A DNA stretch of 64,000 bases from positions 248,001-312,000 of the forward strand of contig NZ_OZ242364.1 in the NCBI RefSeq assembly GCF_965208925.1. The letters are read 5' to 3'. The position numbers were made by a program, and so were the translations under genes. This DNA is from Poriferisodalis sp965208925 (lineage in GTDB: Bacteria > Actinomycetota > Acidimicrobiia > Acidimicrobiales > Poriferisodalaceae). How positions within the stretch are numbered: the stretch's first letter is position 1; each line of letters starts with the position of its first letter. This document shows positions 41,227-50,728 of the stretch, piece after piece. The notes under the pieces are model-generated. The model was given only the letters and a program-made list of their open reading frames with translations. It did not search any database and had not been told where the DNA came from.

Positions 41227-42141
41227 TCAGGCCTCGGCGACGGCGGCCATGATCATCTCCATCCCGACCGACGTGACCCGTTGCTGATCCTCGCGGTACT
41301 TCAGCACCGTTCCCAGCGTGGCTTCAAGCATGGGCGTGTCAAGCTCGGCGGCGCCAAGACGCCCCAGCGCCGTGGCCCAGTCGATGGTCTCGGCCACGCC
41401 GGGAGGCTTGTACAGCCGCATCTCGCGCATCACCGATACAGCCGACGCCACTTGCCGTGCCAACGTTCCGTCAACGTCGGGCAGCTTGAGCTTGACGATC
41501 TCGACTTCACGATCGACCGACGGGTGCGAGACCCAGTGGTACAGGCAGCGGCGCTTGAGCGCATCGTGCACGTCGCGGGTCCGGTTGGAGGTGACCACCA
41601 CGAGCGGCGGCCGGGCTGCCGTGATCGTGCCCAGCTCGGGCACGGTGACGGTGAAGTCGGACAGCACCTCGAGCAGGAATGCCTCGAACTCGTCGTCCGC
41701 GCGGTCCACCTCGTCGATCAGCAGCACTGCGGGCGTGGCGTCGTCGTGGTCGATGGCCCGCAGCAGCGGCCGGCGGATCAGGAAGCGTTCCGAGTACAGC
41801 TCATCCTCGATGGCCTCGGCGTCGGCCGCAGCGCGTCCCGCGGCCTCAGCTGTGCGCAGGTGGAGAAGCTGGCGCGTGTAGTCCCATTCGTAGAGCGCCT
41901 GAGCGGCGTCGATGCCCTCGTAGCACTGCAGGCGGATGAACTCCCCGCCGATCCAGGCGGCGAGCACCTTGGCCAGCTCGGTCTTGCCCACGCCGGCATC
42001 GCCCTCCAAGAAGAGAGGCCGACCCATGGTGACCGACAGGTACACCACCGTCGACAGCCCCTCGTCGGGCAGGTAGCCGTGCTCGGTCAGCGCCGCCGAG
42101 ACATCAGCAGTGGTACCGGGCGCCGTGAACACAGCGGCCAA
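41227..42141 (-). CDS. MoxR-type AAA ATPase, CoxD type
   Basis: 304 residues. Walker A is GDAGVGKT at 47-54 and Walker B is AVLLIDEVDRAD near 140. ATSNRTRD-like (VVTSNRTRDVHDALKRRCLYHW) is the sensor 1/arginine region characteristic of MoxR/CoxD. It works with CoxE to activate the Mo-Cu (or Mo) enzyme. It is first in the minus-strand run coxD, coxE, xdhC-N, xdhC-C, acyl-CoA dehydrogenase, mocA, coxG. Confidence 0.92.
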   Translation of the reverse strand: MAAVFTAPGTTADVSAALTEHGYLPDEGLSTVVYLSVTMGRPLFLEGDAGVGKTELAKVLAAWIGGEFIRLQCYEGIDAAQALYEWDYTRQLLHLRTAEAAGRAAADAEAIEDELYSERFLIRRPLLRAIDHDDATPAVLLIDEVDRADDEFEAFLLEVLSDFTVTVPELGTITAARPPLVVVTSNRTRDVHDALKRRCLYHWVSHPSVDREVEIVKLKLPDVDGTLARQVASAVSVMREMRLYKPPGVAETIDWATALGRLGAAELDTPMLEATLGTVLKYREDQQRVTSVGMEMIMAAVAEA

Positions 42142-42178
42142 GGCTACGGCTTCGCCTGCGGCTCGGCCTCCGGCCGCT

Positions 42179-43846
42179 CTATGAGGTGGTCTCCAACCGG
42201 CAGAAACAGGACGCGGTGATGGGCACGTCTGCCCGTGCGATGGCGAGATCGAGGCGCTGGCGGATCAGCGGCTCCTCCACCGTTTCTCCGCGGCGAACAA
42301 GACATTCGTGCAGCCCGTGCAGGCTCCAGACGTTGTCGGGGTGCTGGCAGGGCCGGCGCAGCTGATCGTCCAAGCCCAAGTCGGACCGATACAGCGCCTC
42401 AGCCTCGTCGAACTGGCCCTGTTCCGACAGCAGCGCAGCCAGCGCGTGGCGTGTCGGCTGCATCCAGGCCCAAGGCTCGTCGTAGGGCAGGTTGTCGTCG
42501 AGCTGCACCGCGTGGCGAAGATGGTCGAAGGCGCCATCGAAGTTGCCGCACCGGTACTCAACCTCGCCGTTCAGCATGGCCTCGGCCACGGCCAGGATGT
42601 CGAGTCCGGTGTTGTTGAACAGCGTGCGGCTGGGCAGCACCTGGGCCTTGGAGACCAGGAACTCCTCACGTTCAGCCAGCGCATCGTCGACTCGGCTCAG
42701 CGACGCGTAGGCAACCGTTCGTGCGTATCGCATCATGGCGGTGGTGACGCAATAGAACTGCTGATCGAACGGCAGGTGCTGGTCGAGTATCTCGTGCCAC
42801 TTGCCGAATCGCACGAACACGTGCTGCTTGATCGCCACGAATCCTTCCAGCCAGTCGGCCATGGGCGGCGATCCGGTTCGCAGCAGTTCCTCCGGCAGCG
42901 TGCGGTTCATCTCTTCGGCTGCCGAGAGAGCTGGGGCGTACTGGCCGGCCAGCATCGCTCCGTACACCTTGAAGTGATAGTCGTGGCAGCGGTAGGCGGA
43001 ATAGAAGTTCATCGGACCCTTGAGGTCGAGATACTTCCGATCTGCGACGATCGCGGCCGAGTTGCGGGTCACGACGTTGTGATAGTGGCCGCACAGCACG
43101 TCGATATGGGTCGGCATGTGGACGAGGTGCCCGGCGTCAGGCGCCAGATCGACCAGCCGGTCGCCGGCGGCCAAGGCTCGCTCGGGATGCGGCGACATCT
43201 CCATGAGATGGATGTACATGTGCAGCAAGCCCAAGTGGCGGTTGGCGCCTTCGGCGTCGAGCATCTCGAAGGCAGTCTCCAGCACATCGACTGCTTCGAG
43301 GGTTCCGGCGCCCTCCGCCGGCTCGCCGGTGACCAAGTCCCACAGTGCCCAGGGGGTCCGGTTCATGATCGCCTCAGCGAACAACGCACAGATGTCAAGG
43401 TTGTCGCGATGGGCCAGATACACCTCGCGCATCGCGTCCGCGTAGGCGTCATTCCACCGTGCGAAGGCGTCTTCGTCGGGCACTTCGGGGTGTAGCGGGT
43501 AGCGGTACGCCAATGCACTGATCAGTGCGCGTTCGAGGCCTCCGGTGCCTGCCGAGGCAGCTTCTGCAGCCGCTGCCTCGGTCCGTGCCCGCTCCAGCGA
43601 GGTGCGCAGATCATCCTCATCGAACTCTTCCCAAGGCTTGTTGTAGTTCGGCCCGATGGCGTACGCGATGCCCCAGTGAGCCATGGCGAAGCTGACGTCG
43701 TGAAGCAGTGCGCGCTCGAAGCAGGCGATCGCCTCTTCGTGATGGAAGCCGTAGCACCACGCCATGCCGCGGTCGAACCACAGCTGGGCTTCGGCATCGG
43801 ACGTCGTCACCGGCCAGCGATACGAGCCCAGATCGAAGTACGCCAT
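42179..43846 (-). CDS. TPR-like protein of unknown function
   Basis: 555 residues from the ATG at 43846. It starts with WPVTTSDAEAQLWFDRGMAW and has FHHEEAIACFERALLHDVSFAMAHWGIAYAIGPNYNKPW in its first 80 residues, the hallmark of a widespread TPR-like family of unknown role. Further helical repeats (YRCHDYHFKVYGAMLAGQYAP; AEAMLNGEVEYRCGNFDGAFDH; LSEQGQFDEAEALYRSDLG) continue to the end. Many His pairs occur (HWG, HMPTHIDVLCGHYHN). No signal peptide is seen. It is probably cytosolic with protein-protein or small-molecule binding. Its link to coxD, 37 bp away on the same strand, is only positional. Confidence 0.72.
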   Translation of the reverse strand: MAYFDLGSYRWPVTTSDAEAQLWFDRGMAWCYGFHHEEAIACFERALLHDVSFAMAHWGIAYAIGPNYNKPWEEFDEDDLRTSLERARTEAAAAEAASAGTGGLERALISALAYRYPLHPEVPDEDAFARWNDAYADAMREVYLAHRDNLDICALFAEAIMNRTPWALWDLVTGEPAEGAGTLEAVDVLETAFEMLDAEGANRHLGLLHMYIHLMEMSPHPERALAAGDRLVDLAPDAGHLVHMPTHIDVLCGHYHNVVTRNSAAIVADRKYLDLKGPMNFYSAYRCHDYHFKVYGAMLAGQYAPALSAAEEMNRTLPEELLRTGSPPMADWLEGFVAIKQHVFVRFGKWHEILDQHLPFDQQFYCVTTAMMRYARTVAYASLSRVDDALAEREEFLVSKAQVLPSRTLFNNTGLDILAVAEAMLNGEVEYRCGNFDGAFDHLRHAVQLDDNLPYDEPWAWMQPTRHALAALLSEQGQFDEAEALYRSDLGLDDQLRRPCQHPDNVWSLHGLHECLVRRGETVEEPLIRQRLDLAIARADVPITASCFCRLETTS

Positions 43847-43980
43847 CGCAGTATTCCGAATCCTCCTGGCCGTATAGCTGCTTTCCAATCGTCCAGTATC
43901 CCTCACGAATTCGACCAGAGTCATGAAGATTGTTCAATTTACAAATGCGGGCACGTTCAGGTCTCAACCGCCCGTCGTGC

Positions 43981-44808
43981 TCAGCCCACGGCGATCATCG
44001 ACGTACCGGCCAGCGCTGCAGCGATGCCGATGCCTTGCCACCAGCGCAGCGTGTCGTCGTCGAAGAGCACCGCCAAGGCGATCGTCACCACCGGGTAGAG
44101 CGACGCTGCTACAGCGACTTCGCTGAGCGGGCCCCGTTGCAGTCCAGCGATGAAGGCTCCCATGCCCGCTCCACCGGCGACGCCGCCGGCGAATCCGGCA
44201 AGACGGAGCGACGGCGGCAGGATCTGGGGTATCCGCCGGACCCTGGTCACAGCCAGCATGCAGGCCAGCGCCGCCATCCGCTGGCTGACTGCCGGCCACA
44301 TGCCGCTGTCCAAGCTGGTCTCGCCCAAGAGCACCGTTGCGGTTGCGAACGAGATGCCGGCCAAGAGTGCGAACGCGAGACCCCGCCTGATGTCCCCACG
44401 AAGATCCGGCACGATCACCGCGGCCAGCAGCCCGGCGACGGTCACGGCGATGCCTGCGGCCGCAACGGCCGAAGGCCGCTCGCCCACTCCCAGCCCATAT
44501 GCCAGCGGCCCCAGCGCAGTTGAGGCGGCCACCACCGGCGAGGCGATCGCCGCCGACGACACGGCCATGCTGTGCCACATCGCCGAGAGCGCGAGCGCCA
44601 TCAAGACGCCTGAGGCCGCGCCGAGCGCGAGCGAAGCACCGATGGCAGAACTCGGCACCAGCAGCAACAGCACCGCCGTCACGACCAGGCCGCCCATGAA
44701 GGCCGTGCCGACGGCGGTCATGGCCCGGGCGCGCCGGCTGCAGTAGCGACCGAAGTAGTCGGATACGCCGATCAGGACCGACGCCGCAGCACCCAGCAGC
44801 ACCGGCAT
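43981..44808 (-). CDS. EamA/DMT-family permease
   Basis: 275 residues and about ten hydrophobic helices in two repeats. The second repeat carries the EamA-like LYPVVTIALAVLFDDDTLRWWQ at its end. Substrate unknown. It follows malK by 55 bp on the same strand; it may belong to the sugar operon as an extra efflux carrier or stand alone. The TPR-like gene lies downstream after a 134-bp gap. Confidence 0.85.
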   Translation of the reverse strand: MPVLLGAAASVLIGVSDYFGRYCSRRARAMTAVGTAFMGGLVVTAVLLLLVPSSAIGASLALGAASGVLMALALSAMWHSMAVSSAAIASPVVAASTALGPLAYGLGVGERPSAVAAAGIAVTVAGLLAAVIVPDLRGDIRRGLAFALLAGISFATATVLLGETSLDSGMWPAVSQRMAALACMLAVTRVRRIPQILPPSLRLAGFAGGVAGGAGMGAFIAGLQRGPLSEVAVAASLYPVVTIALAVLFDDDTLRWWQGIGIAAALAGTSMIAVG

Positions 44809-44863
44809 GCGATCCGCACGCTAGTTGCGCGTTTCCCTCAGCCCGCTGGCCCCGATGAGCGAC

Positions 44864-46030
44864 TCAGTCGCGGACGACGTCGCCAGTCACTTTGTCGAAG
44901 AAGTGCATCGCCGACACGTCGATGGCAACTTCCATGCGCTGGCCGACGCGCGCTTCGCTCTGCTGGGCAAACCGGCCCAAGAAAGCGCTGCCAAGATCTT
45001 CAGAGTCATCTTCGTCAGCCGACGGACCGCCGGTCTCGATGCGTTGTACACCAATGTCGAGATGGGCGACGATTTCTGAGCCGAGCTCCTCGAGGAGTTG
45101 CACGCCGGCAACGATGCGTTGGCTGTAGTCCGGAGCGAGTGCCGAGTCATATACATCGTCTGGACGGATGCCGCACACCAGACGCTTTCCCTCGTAAGCG
45201 CGCAGTGCCGGGCACTCATCGAGAATCGAAAGCGGCAACTCGACACTCTGTGTGCCCATCTCGACGTTGACTCCGCTGCCGCCGACGGAGACAGCCGACT
45301 CGAAGAGATTCATCGCCGGTGACCCCACGAAGCCAGCGACGAAGACATTCGCCGGCCGGCGGTACAGCACCGAGGGCTTGTCGACTTGCTGGAGCACACC
45401 GCCGTTCAGCACGGCCACTCGATCACCCATGGTCATCGCCTCGACCTGATCGTGCGTGACGTAGATGGTGGTCACGCCGAGGTCTCGCTGGATTCGCAAG
45501 ATCTCGCTGCGCATGTACACGCGGAGCTTCGCGTCGAGGTTCGACAGCGGTTCGTCCATGAGGAATACCGAGGGCTCACGGACAATGGCTCGTCCCATCG
45601 CGACACGCTGACGCTGCCCGCCCGACAACGCGGCCGGCTTGCGATCCAGGAACTCGGAGAGATGCAGCACGTCGGCGGTGCGCTGCACCCTCTGATCGAT
45701 CTCAGACTTCGGGGTCTTGGCAAGCTTCAGCGGGTAGGCGATGTTCTTGCGCACCGTGAGGTGGGGATACAACGCATAGTTCTGGAAGACCATGGCAATG
45801 TCGCGATCCCGCGGGTGCACCTTGGTCATGTCAGCATCCCCGATTCGCAGGGTGCCGCTCGAAATCTCCTCGAGCCCGGCGACCATTCGCAGCGCCGTGG
45901 ACTTCCCGCACCCTGACGGCCCGACAAACACGACGAACTCGCCGTCGTCGATGCTCAGGCTCATGGCGTTCACGGCGGTGACTCCCCCGGGGTACACCTT
46001 GGTCAGCTCTGCAAGCTCAACTGTCGCCAT
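44864..46030 (-). CDS. ABC sugar transporter ATPase (MalK/UgpC/MsmK type)
   Basis: 388 residues from the ATG at 46030, with GAAGGAG upstream. Walker A GPSGCGKST is at 37-45, signature LSGGQRQRVAMGRAIVREP, Walker B VFLMDEPLSNLDAKLR and switch ITHDQ-like (YVTHDQVEAM). The C-terminal ~140 residues are an OB-type regulatory region. Its start lies 14 bp inside the DUF4870 gene end. It should energise the MalF/MalG-like permeases 4 kb upstream in the same operon. Confidence 0.93.
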   Translation of the reverse strand: MATVELAELTKVYPGGVTAVNAMSLSIDDGEFVVFVGPSGCGKSTALRMVAGLEEISSGTLRIGDADMTKVHPRDRDIAMVFQNYALYPHLTVRKNIAYPLKLAKTPKSEIDQRVQRTADVLHLSEFLDRKPAALSGGQRQRVAMGRAIVREPSVFLMDEPLSNLDAKLRVYMRSEILRIQRDLGVTTIYVTHDQVEAMTMGDRVAVLNGGVLQQVDKPSVLYRRPANVFVAGFVGSPAMNLFESAVSVGGSGVNVEMGTQSVELPLSILDECPALRAYEGKRLVCGIRPDDVYDSALAPDYSQRIVAGVQLLEELGSEIVAHLDIGVQRIETGGPSADEDDSEDLGSAFLGRFAQQSEARVGQRMEVAIDVSAMHFFDKVTGDVVRD

Positions 46031-46508
46031 GTGGCTTCTCCTTCGTGATCCTCCGTGGGTCTCCTCTTCGTAGCCAGCGCGAGAACGGAATGACCCACGG
46101 CGGTTCAAACAGCTCTCCGTATCTCGCCCGATTTGCGGCTATCGCCATCATCAACAGCCAATTCAGCCAGAGCAGCGCGAGCAGCAGCAGGCCGACGGGC
46201 ACGAACACGCCCGCCAGCTCGACACGCGCACCGAGCTCCAGCACTCCCCAGAGCACCAGGGCGACGACTGCGACGGACGCGTTGAAGTCAATGGCTCGGC
46301 GCCGATGGCGTCGGCCGGCGTCGGAGTCACGGCTCAGGATTGCGCCTAGCGCGAGCGGTCCCAGGATGATCACTGGCGCAGCCCACACGGCAGGCCGGCC
46401 GATCACCGCCACTGCGGCCGCGGCCGGTATCAAGGGCGTCAGATGCACTGCGGCGTCTCGGCGGCGCTCAGACCGCGTGCCCGGCTGAACGAGGTATTCG
46501 GGACTCAT
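46017..46508 (-). CDS. DUF4870-like membrane protein
   Basis: 163 residues from the ATG at 46508. The DUF4870 look is given by VHLTPLIPAAAAVAVIG, GPLALGAILSRDSD, an arginine-rich loop and IDFNASVAVVALVLWGVLE, then two more hydrophobic helices. This matches the Tic20/DUF4870 pattern of four membrane segments with IDFN at the start of helix 3. It overlaps the lipoprotein gene by 4 bp (ATGA) and malK by 14 bp, so it is embedded in the operon. Its role there is unknown. Confidence 0.75.
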   Translation of the reverse strand: MSPEYLVQPGTRSERRRDAAVHLTPLIPAAAAVAVIGRPAVWAAPVIILGPLALGAILSRDSDAGRRHRRRAIDFNASVAVVALVLWGVLELGARVELAGVFVPVGLLLLALLWLNWLLMMAIAANRARYGELFEPPWVIPFSRWLRRGDPRRITKEKPHGDS

Positions 46509-48256
46509 GACTGCGCTGCCTGACCTGTCCGGGTGATCGTGACGTGCCGATTGACGTCGAGGTCGCTGATCGTGCCGATTGCGCCGTCGGGCCACGTCAC
46601 CTCGACCTCCACCGGGCCGGAACTGTCGCCCACGCCGAAGTGCAGCACCGTCGAAGCCCCCGAGAGATATCCGCGTGCCGCCTCGACCGTGCGCACCAGC
46701 GTGCTGTCACGCGCATCGCCCAACCGCACCTGTGCGCCGATGGCGTCTGGATTGCCGGTGCCGGGCCAACGCAGCGCGACGGTCACGGCATTGCCGCCGC
46801 ACAGTCGGTTCTCATACAGCCGCGACGGCGCATTGAGGTTGTTCACGACAATGTCGAGGTCTCCATCAAAATCGAGATCGGCCATCGCCATCCCGCGTCC
46901 ACCAGTTGTGTCGTTCAGATCCCAGTCGACCGCTGTCGCGAACCGTTCGCCGTCGATATTGCGGAACGCCTGATTGGTCTCGACCAAGCTGGCATCTGGC
47001 AAGTGTCCGAACAGATTGTCCGCGACCATGCCGTTCACGACGTACAGGTCGACGAACCCATCGTTATCAAGATCGCCGAATAGGCCGGACCAGCTCCACC
47101 CCGTCGCCTCCACCCCGAACGACGGCGCGTTGCTGGCGAAGCCGTCACCCGTTGCCAGCAAGAGCACGTTCTCAGGCCGTTGGATGTCGTCGGAGGGCGA
47201 CGCGTCGATGTCGGACTGCACGTTGACGTACGCATCGATGGTTTCGGGCCGGTCGTCCATCGGCTTCATGTCGGTCGCGAACAGGTCCAGGTCGCCGTCG
47301 TTGTCAATGTCACCCGAGTCGATGCCCATCGTGCTGAACGCGGTCTGGGCAAACGGAGTCGCCTGGGTCCACGAATCGTCCTCGCCGGCAAACCACACGT
47401 AGTCGGGCGTGGCGAGGTCATTGCCGACATAGATATCGGCGCGGCCATCGCCGTCGATGTCGCCGATGCGGGTCGCGAGCGCCTGCGATTCGGACGCGAG
47501 CTGCGTATGCACAAATGTCTCGCCGTCGCGCTCGAACAGGCCCACGCCTCCCTTGTTGCCGAGGTTGAGGCGCCGCTCGGCCGTGAGTTCGGCGTTGTAC
47601 GCACCGGTGACTGCATCGAGGTCTCCGTCGCCGCCGAGATCCCCCCATGCCATGGAGTATGTGTAGGCATCGAGGCCCACAATCTCGTCGCGTTCGAAGC
47701 GCTCGTCGGCCGTCGATCCCTGGCCCGTGTTGCGCATCACCAGTGGACGGCCGACACCGGTCGTGAACACGACATCGTTGCTGCCGTCACCATCGCTGTC
47801 GACGATGATCACCTGGCGGAAGCGGCCCTCGACGAGCGCTTCGCGGCGGAATCGCAGGGGACCGTCGTTCCACAGCACCGAGCTGTCTCCACTCAGATTG
47901 GCCAGGACGAGATCATCGTCGCCGTCTCGATCCAGGTCACCGACAGCGAGGCCCGCACCCATGCCGTCGAACATGGAGCGGCTCGCCCCTGGTCCGCGGG
48001 TGTGATGCTCGAGGTCAACTGGCACGAATCGACCGTCGCAGGCACTTCGGTCGGCGTGCGGCACAGCCTCGACGCTCACTTCAGCGGAATCCGCGGTTGA
48101 GCCACAAGCGCTGAGCGCCAGCACCGACAGCGCGCATACGGCGCCGAGCACGAGGCGGGCGCGCCCGTCTCGAAGATCTCGACAGGCGCCCACGAGCGTC
48201 CGGACCGGAGGCAGCCGGAAAGCCGAGGAGTCGGAGGAACGTTCCCTCGACATCAT
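46505..48256 (-). CDS. FG-GAP/VCBS and ASPIC/UnbV-domain lipoprotein (CRTAC1-like)
   Basis: 583 residues. A positively charged N-terminus and a hydrophobic stretch end in LSAC with C51 as the likely lipid-modified Cys. Seven DxDxDG-type calcium sites (for example DLDRDGDDDL, DIDGDGRADIY, DLDFDGDLDIVV) mark FG-GAP repeats that fold as a beta-propeller. The C-terminal ~90 residues (VRLGDARDSTLVRTVEAARG; WPDGAIGTISDLDVNRHVTI) are an ASPIC/UnbV domain. It is extracellular and membrane-tethered by inference. It sits in the middle of a sugar-ABC operon, 41 bp after the substrate-binding protein, which is unusual and suggests glycan capture or binding. Confidence 0.87.
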   Translation of the reverse strand: MMSRERSSDSSAFRLPPVRTLVGACRDLRDGRARLVLGAVCALSVLALSACGSTADSAEVSVEAVPHADRSACDGRFVPVDLEHHTRGPGASRSMFDGMGAGLAVGDLDRDGDDDLVLANLSGDSSVLWNDGPLRFRREALVEGRFRQVIIVDSDGDGSNDVVFTTGVGRPLVMRNTGQGSTADERFERDEIVGLDAYTYSMAWGDLGGDGDLDAVTGAYNAELTAERRLNLGNKGGVGLFERDGETFVHTQLASESQALATRIGDIDGDGRADIYVGNDLATPDYVWFAGEDDSWTQATPFAQTAFSTMGIDSGDIDNDGDLDLFATDMKPMDDRPETIDAYVNVQSDIDASPSDDIQRPENVLLLATGDGFASNAPSFGVEATGWSWSGLFGDLDNDGFVDLYVVNGMVADNLFGHLPDASLVETNQAFRNIDGERFATAVDWDLNDTTGGRGMAMADLDFDGDLDIVVNNLNAPSRLYENRLCGGNAVTVALRWPGTGNPDAIGAQVRLGDARDSTLVRTVEAARGYLSGASTVLHFGVGDSSGPVEVEVTWPDGAIGTISDLDVNRHVTITRTGQAAQS

Positions 48257-48297
48257 TCAGTGCCTCCGGTCCGGTTCGCCCGGGAGGGCAGTCCTGG

Positions 48298-49710
48298 CTA
48301 GGAGCCGAGGACCGCGTTGACCTCGCCTGCCACTTGGGCGAGGCGCTCGCCAGCGTCAACCTGCCCACGCAGGATCTCCTGCATGGCCGGACCGACGATG
48401 GCTTCGATCTGGCTGGCGCTGTCAGTGATCGGGAAGAGGAACGTCGTGCCTTCGTCGACGTGCACCGTGAAGGCCGTCACGTCCACGCCGTTGCCCTCGT
48501 GGGCAGCGATGGCGATCTCGGCAGCCGAGGGAATGGCCGGAAACACCACGGCGCCCTCGCCGATGACGTCCTGACATGCAGCTGACGCCATGTGCTTGAC
48601 CCACTGCCACGCCTCTTCTTGATGCTCCGAGTGCGTGTTGATGGAGTCGGCCAGGCCATTGAACATCGAGGCACGCGCACCGCTCGGTCCAACCGGAAGC
48701 GGGGCGAACTCGACGTCGAAGGGTGTATCGGCCCCGATGTAGGTGCCGATCTTCCACGAGCCGTCAGCCATGACCGCAGCCGAGCCGTTCTGGAACACGG
48801 TGGTCCCGCCGAGTGATTCGACGTCCTCGATCGGCACGACATAGCCGGCCTGAATCATCCGCGCGAACCAGTCGATGGTGGCTGCGAGACGCGGGTCGTC
48901 ATAGTTCGCGGAGTCACCGAACGGGTTCACGTCCAGGAACTCGAATCCGGTGGATCCTGCGAAGGCCGAGAATGTCGTCTGTCCGAACGCGCCGAAGTTG
49001 CCTTCGAGACCCAGTCCGTACACCTCGACATTTTCCGGATCGAAGTCCGGCGAGTCACCGGTGTTGCCGTTGGCGTCAACGCTCAGCCTGCGGATGAGTT
49101 CGCCGAACGAGCCGCCGTCGTCGGGGTTCCACTCAGCCGAGGCAAAGTCTGCGGCCGTCACACCCGCCCCAGCGACGTGGTCCGAGTTCATCACGAGCGC
49201 GATGGTGTCGAAGTCCTTGGGCAGGCCGTAGCGGTTGCCGTGGTTGTCGACCCACAGCTCAGCGAGGCCGGGGAAATACGCACCGGCATCGACGTTGTCG
49301 CGCTCGACATAGTCGTTGAGCGGAACCAGCACATCGCTGGCCACGAACTCGGGATAGCGGGCGAGGTGATCGGTGAAGACATCGGGTCCCGAGCCGGAGG
49401 CGAAGCCGGCCGTCACATTGGTCCAGTAGTCGCCCCAGCCGAACTGGGTGATCTCGACGTCGATGCCGGGGTTGGCTGCCTCGAAGTCAGCGGCGCACTG
49501 CTCGTAATAGGGCTGCTGGTTGCCATCCCAGAGCCAGTACTCAATGCTGACCGCCTCGGCGGACATGTCGTCGCCGTCGTCGGTCGACGGGGCCTGCGTC
49601 GCCGCAGGTGCGTCATCGGCGTCGTCGTCACCGTCGTCGCCGCCGCACGCTGCGGCGACGATCGAGAAGGCGAAGAGGACTGCGAGCAGTCTCCATAGCG
49701 CTTTGGTCAT
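48298..49710 (-). CDS. ABC sugar-binding lipoprotein (family 1 solute-binding)
   Basis: 470 residues from the ATG at 49710, with GGGAGGGAG 6 bp upstream. A lipoprotein signal (LLAVLFAFSIVAAAC) ends with C22, followed by an Asp/Gly-rich linker (GGDDGDDDADDA). The mature domain has SIEYWLWDGNQQPYYEQCAADFEAANPGIDVEITQFGW in the order of MalE/UgpB-type sugar-binding proteins and a VFQNGSAAVMADGSWKIG hinge motif. It should deliver a galactoside or related sugar to the MalF/MalG-like pair, given the adjacent GH4 enzyme and galactokinase. Confidence 0.9.
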   Translation of the reverse strand: MTKALWRLLAVLFAFSIVAAACGGDDGDDDADDAPAATQAPSTDDGDDMSAEAVSIEYWLWDGNQQPYYEQCAADFEAANPGIDVEITQFGWGDYWTNVTAGFASGSGPDVFTDHLARYPEFVASDVLVPLNDYVERDNVDAGAYFPGLAELWVDNHGNRYGLPKDFDTIALVMNSDHVAGAGVTAADFASAEWNPDDGGSFGELIRRLSVDANGNTGDSPDFDPENVEVYGLGLEGNFGAFGQTTFSAFAGSTGFEFLDVNPFGDSANYDDPRLAATIDWFARMIQAGYVVPIEDVESLGGTTVFQNGSAAVMADGSWKIGTYIGADTPFDVEFAPLPVGPSGARASMFNGLADSINTHSEHQEEAWQWVKHMASAACQDVIGEGAVVFPAIPSAAEIAIAAHEGNGVDVTAFTVHVDEGTTFLFPITDSASQIEAIVGPAMQEILRGQVDAGERLAQVAGEVNAVLGS

Positions 49711-49771
49711 CAGGTTCTCCCTCCCAGGAGTCAGCGGCGACCAACGACAGGCCGCCGATTGTCGGTGGGGA

Positions 49772-50728
49772 TCACTTGATCCCCGAGAAGCCGATCGAGT
49801 CGACGACCTTCCGGCCAAAGGCCAGGAAGATCACGATGATCGGCAGGGCCGCGAGCAAGGTGCCCGCCATCAGGCCCGACCAGTCGGGGGACGTCCCCGG
49901 TTGTTGAGCCGTGAACTGTCCGAGCGCGACCGTCAGCGGCTGTCGCGCCGGATCCCGGGCCACCACCAGCGGCCAGAGGAACTCGTTCCACGCAGTGATG
50001 TAGGTGAGGATCGACAGCGTGGCGAGCGGTGCCGCGCTCATCGGCACGATGATCCCGAAGAAGGTCCTGAAGTGCCCAGCCCCGTCGAGCAGTGCGGCCT
50101 CCTCGACCTCGCGGCTGATTCCGAGGAAGAACTGGCGCAGGAAGAACACCGCAAACGGCGTCATGAAGAAGAACGGCGCGATGATTCCCGGATAGCTGTT
50201 CAGCCAGCCCAAGTTCTTCACTAGAACCAGATTGGGTATGAGCGTGAAGATGGGCGGGATCATCAACCCGCTGAGAAACAGGAAGAACAGCTTGTCGCGG
50301 CCCCGGAACCTGAGCCGTGCGAACGCATACGCGGCCATGGCCGAGAAGGCCACCTGCCCGATCGTCACGGCGGTCGAAACGATGACGCTGACTTTCAGAG
50401 ACTGCAGGAAGTCGAAGGACCCCGTGTTCTGGCGCCCCAGGCTCTCGAGAATCTCTTCCTCGCTGGCGGTGCCGAGCACGCGTTCGAAGTTGTTGTCGGT
50501 GTAACCGACAGGAAGCAGGCTTTGCTCGCCGGCGAAGAGCTCGCCGTTGGTCGACAGGCCGGTGCGCAGCGCCCACCAGAACGGGAAGACGCTGACGATG
50601 AGGATTGCGATCATGAACGCCCATGCCGCCCCACGACCGATCCCCCGCTTCCGCAGCCGCGCCGATGTTGGCGTGGCGGTGGGCGCGGGTGCGGGCGTGA
50701 GCTTGTCGTCCAGCGTCGTGCCACTCAT
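49772..50728 (-). CDS. ABC sugar permease, MalG type
   Basis: 318 residues with an N-terminal tail, one helix (AAWAFMIAILIVSVFPFWWAL) and five further helices. The cytoplasmic EAA loop is EEAALLDGAGHFRTFFGIIVPM, characteristic of MalG-like inner-membrane subunits. Its ATG overlaps the malF stop by 4 bp, so the two permeases are coupled. Confidence 0.92.
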   Translation of the reverse strand: MSGTTLDDKLTPAPAPTATPTSARLRKRGIGRGAAWAFMIAILIVSVFPFWWALRTGLSTNGELFAGEQSLLPVGYTDNNFERVLGTASEEEILESLGRQNTGSFDFLQSLKVSVIVSTAVTIGQVAFSAMAAYAFARLRFRGRDKLFFLFLSGLMIPPIFTLIPNLVLVKNLGWLNSYPGIIAPFFFMTPFAVFFLRQFFLGISREVEEAALLDGAGHFRTFFGIIVPMSAAPLATLSILTYITAWNEFLWPLVVARDPARQPLTVALGQFTAQQPGTSPDWSGLMAGTLLAALPIIVIFLAFGRKVVDSIGFSGIK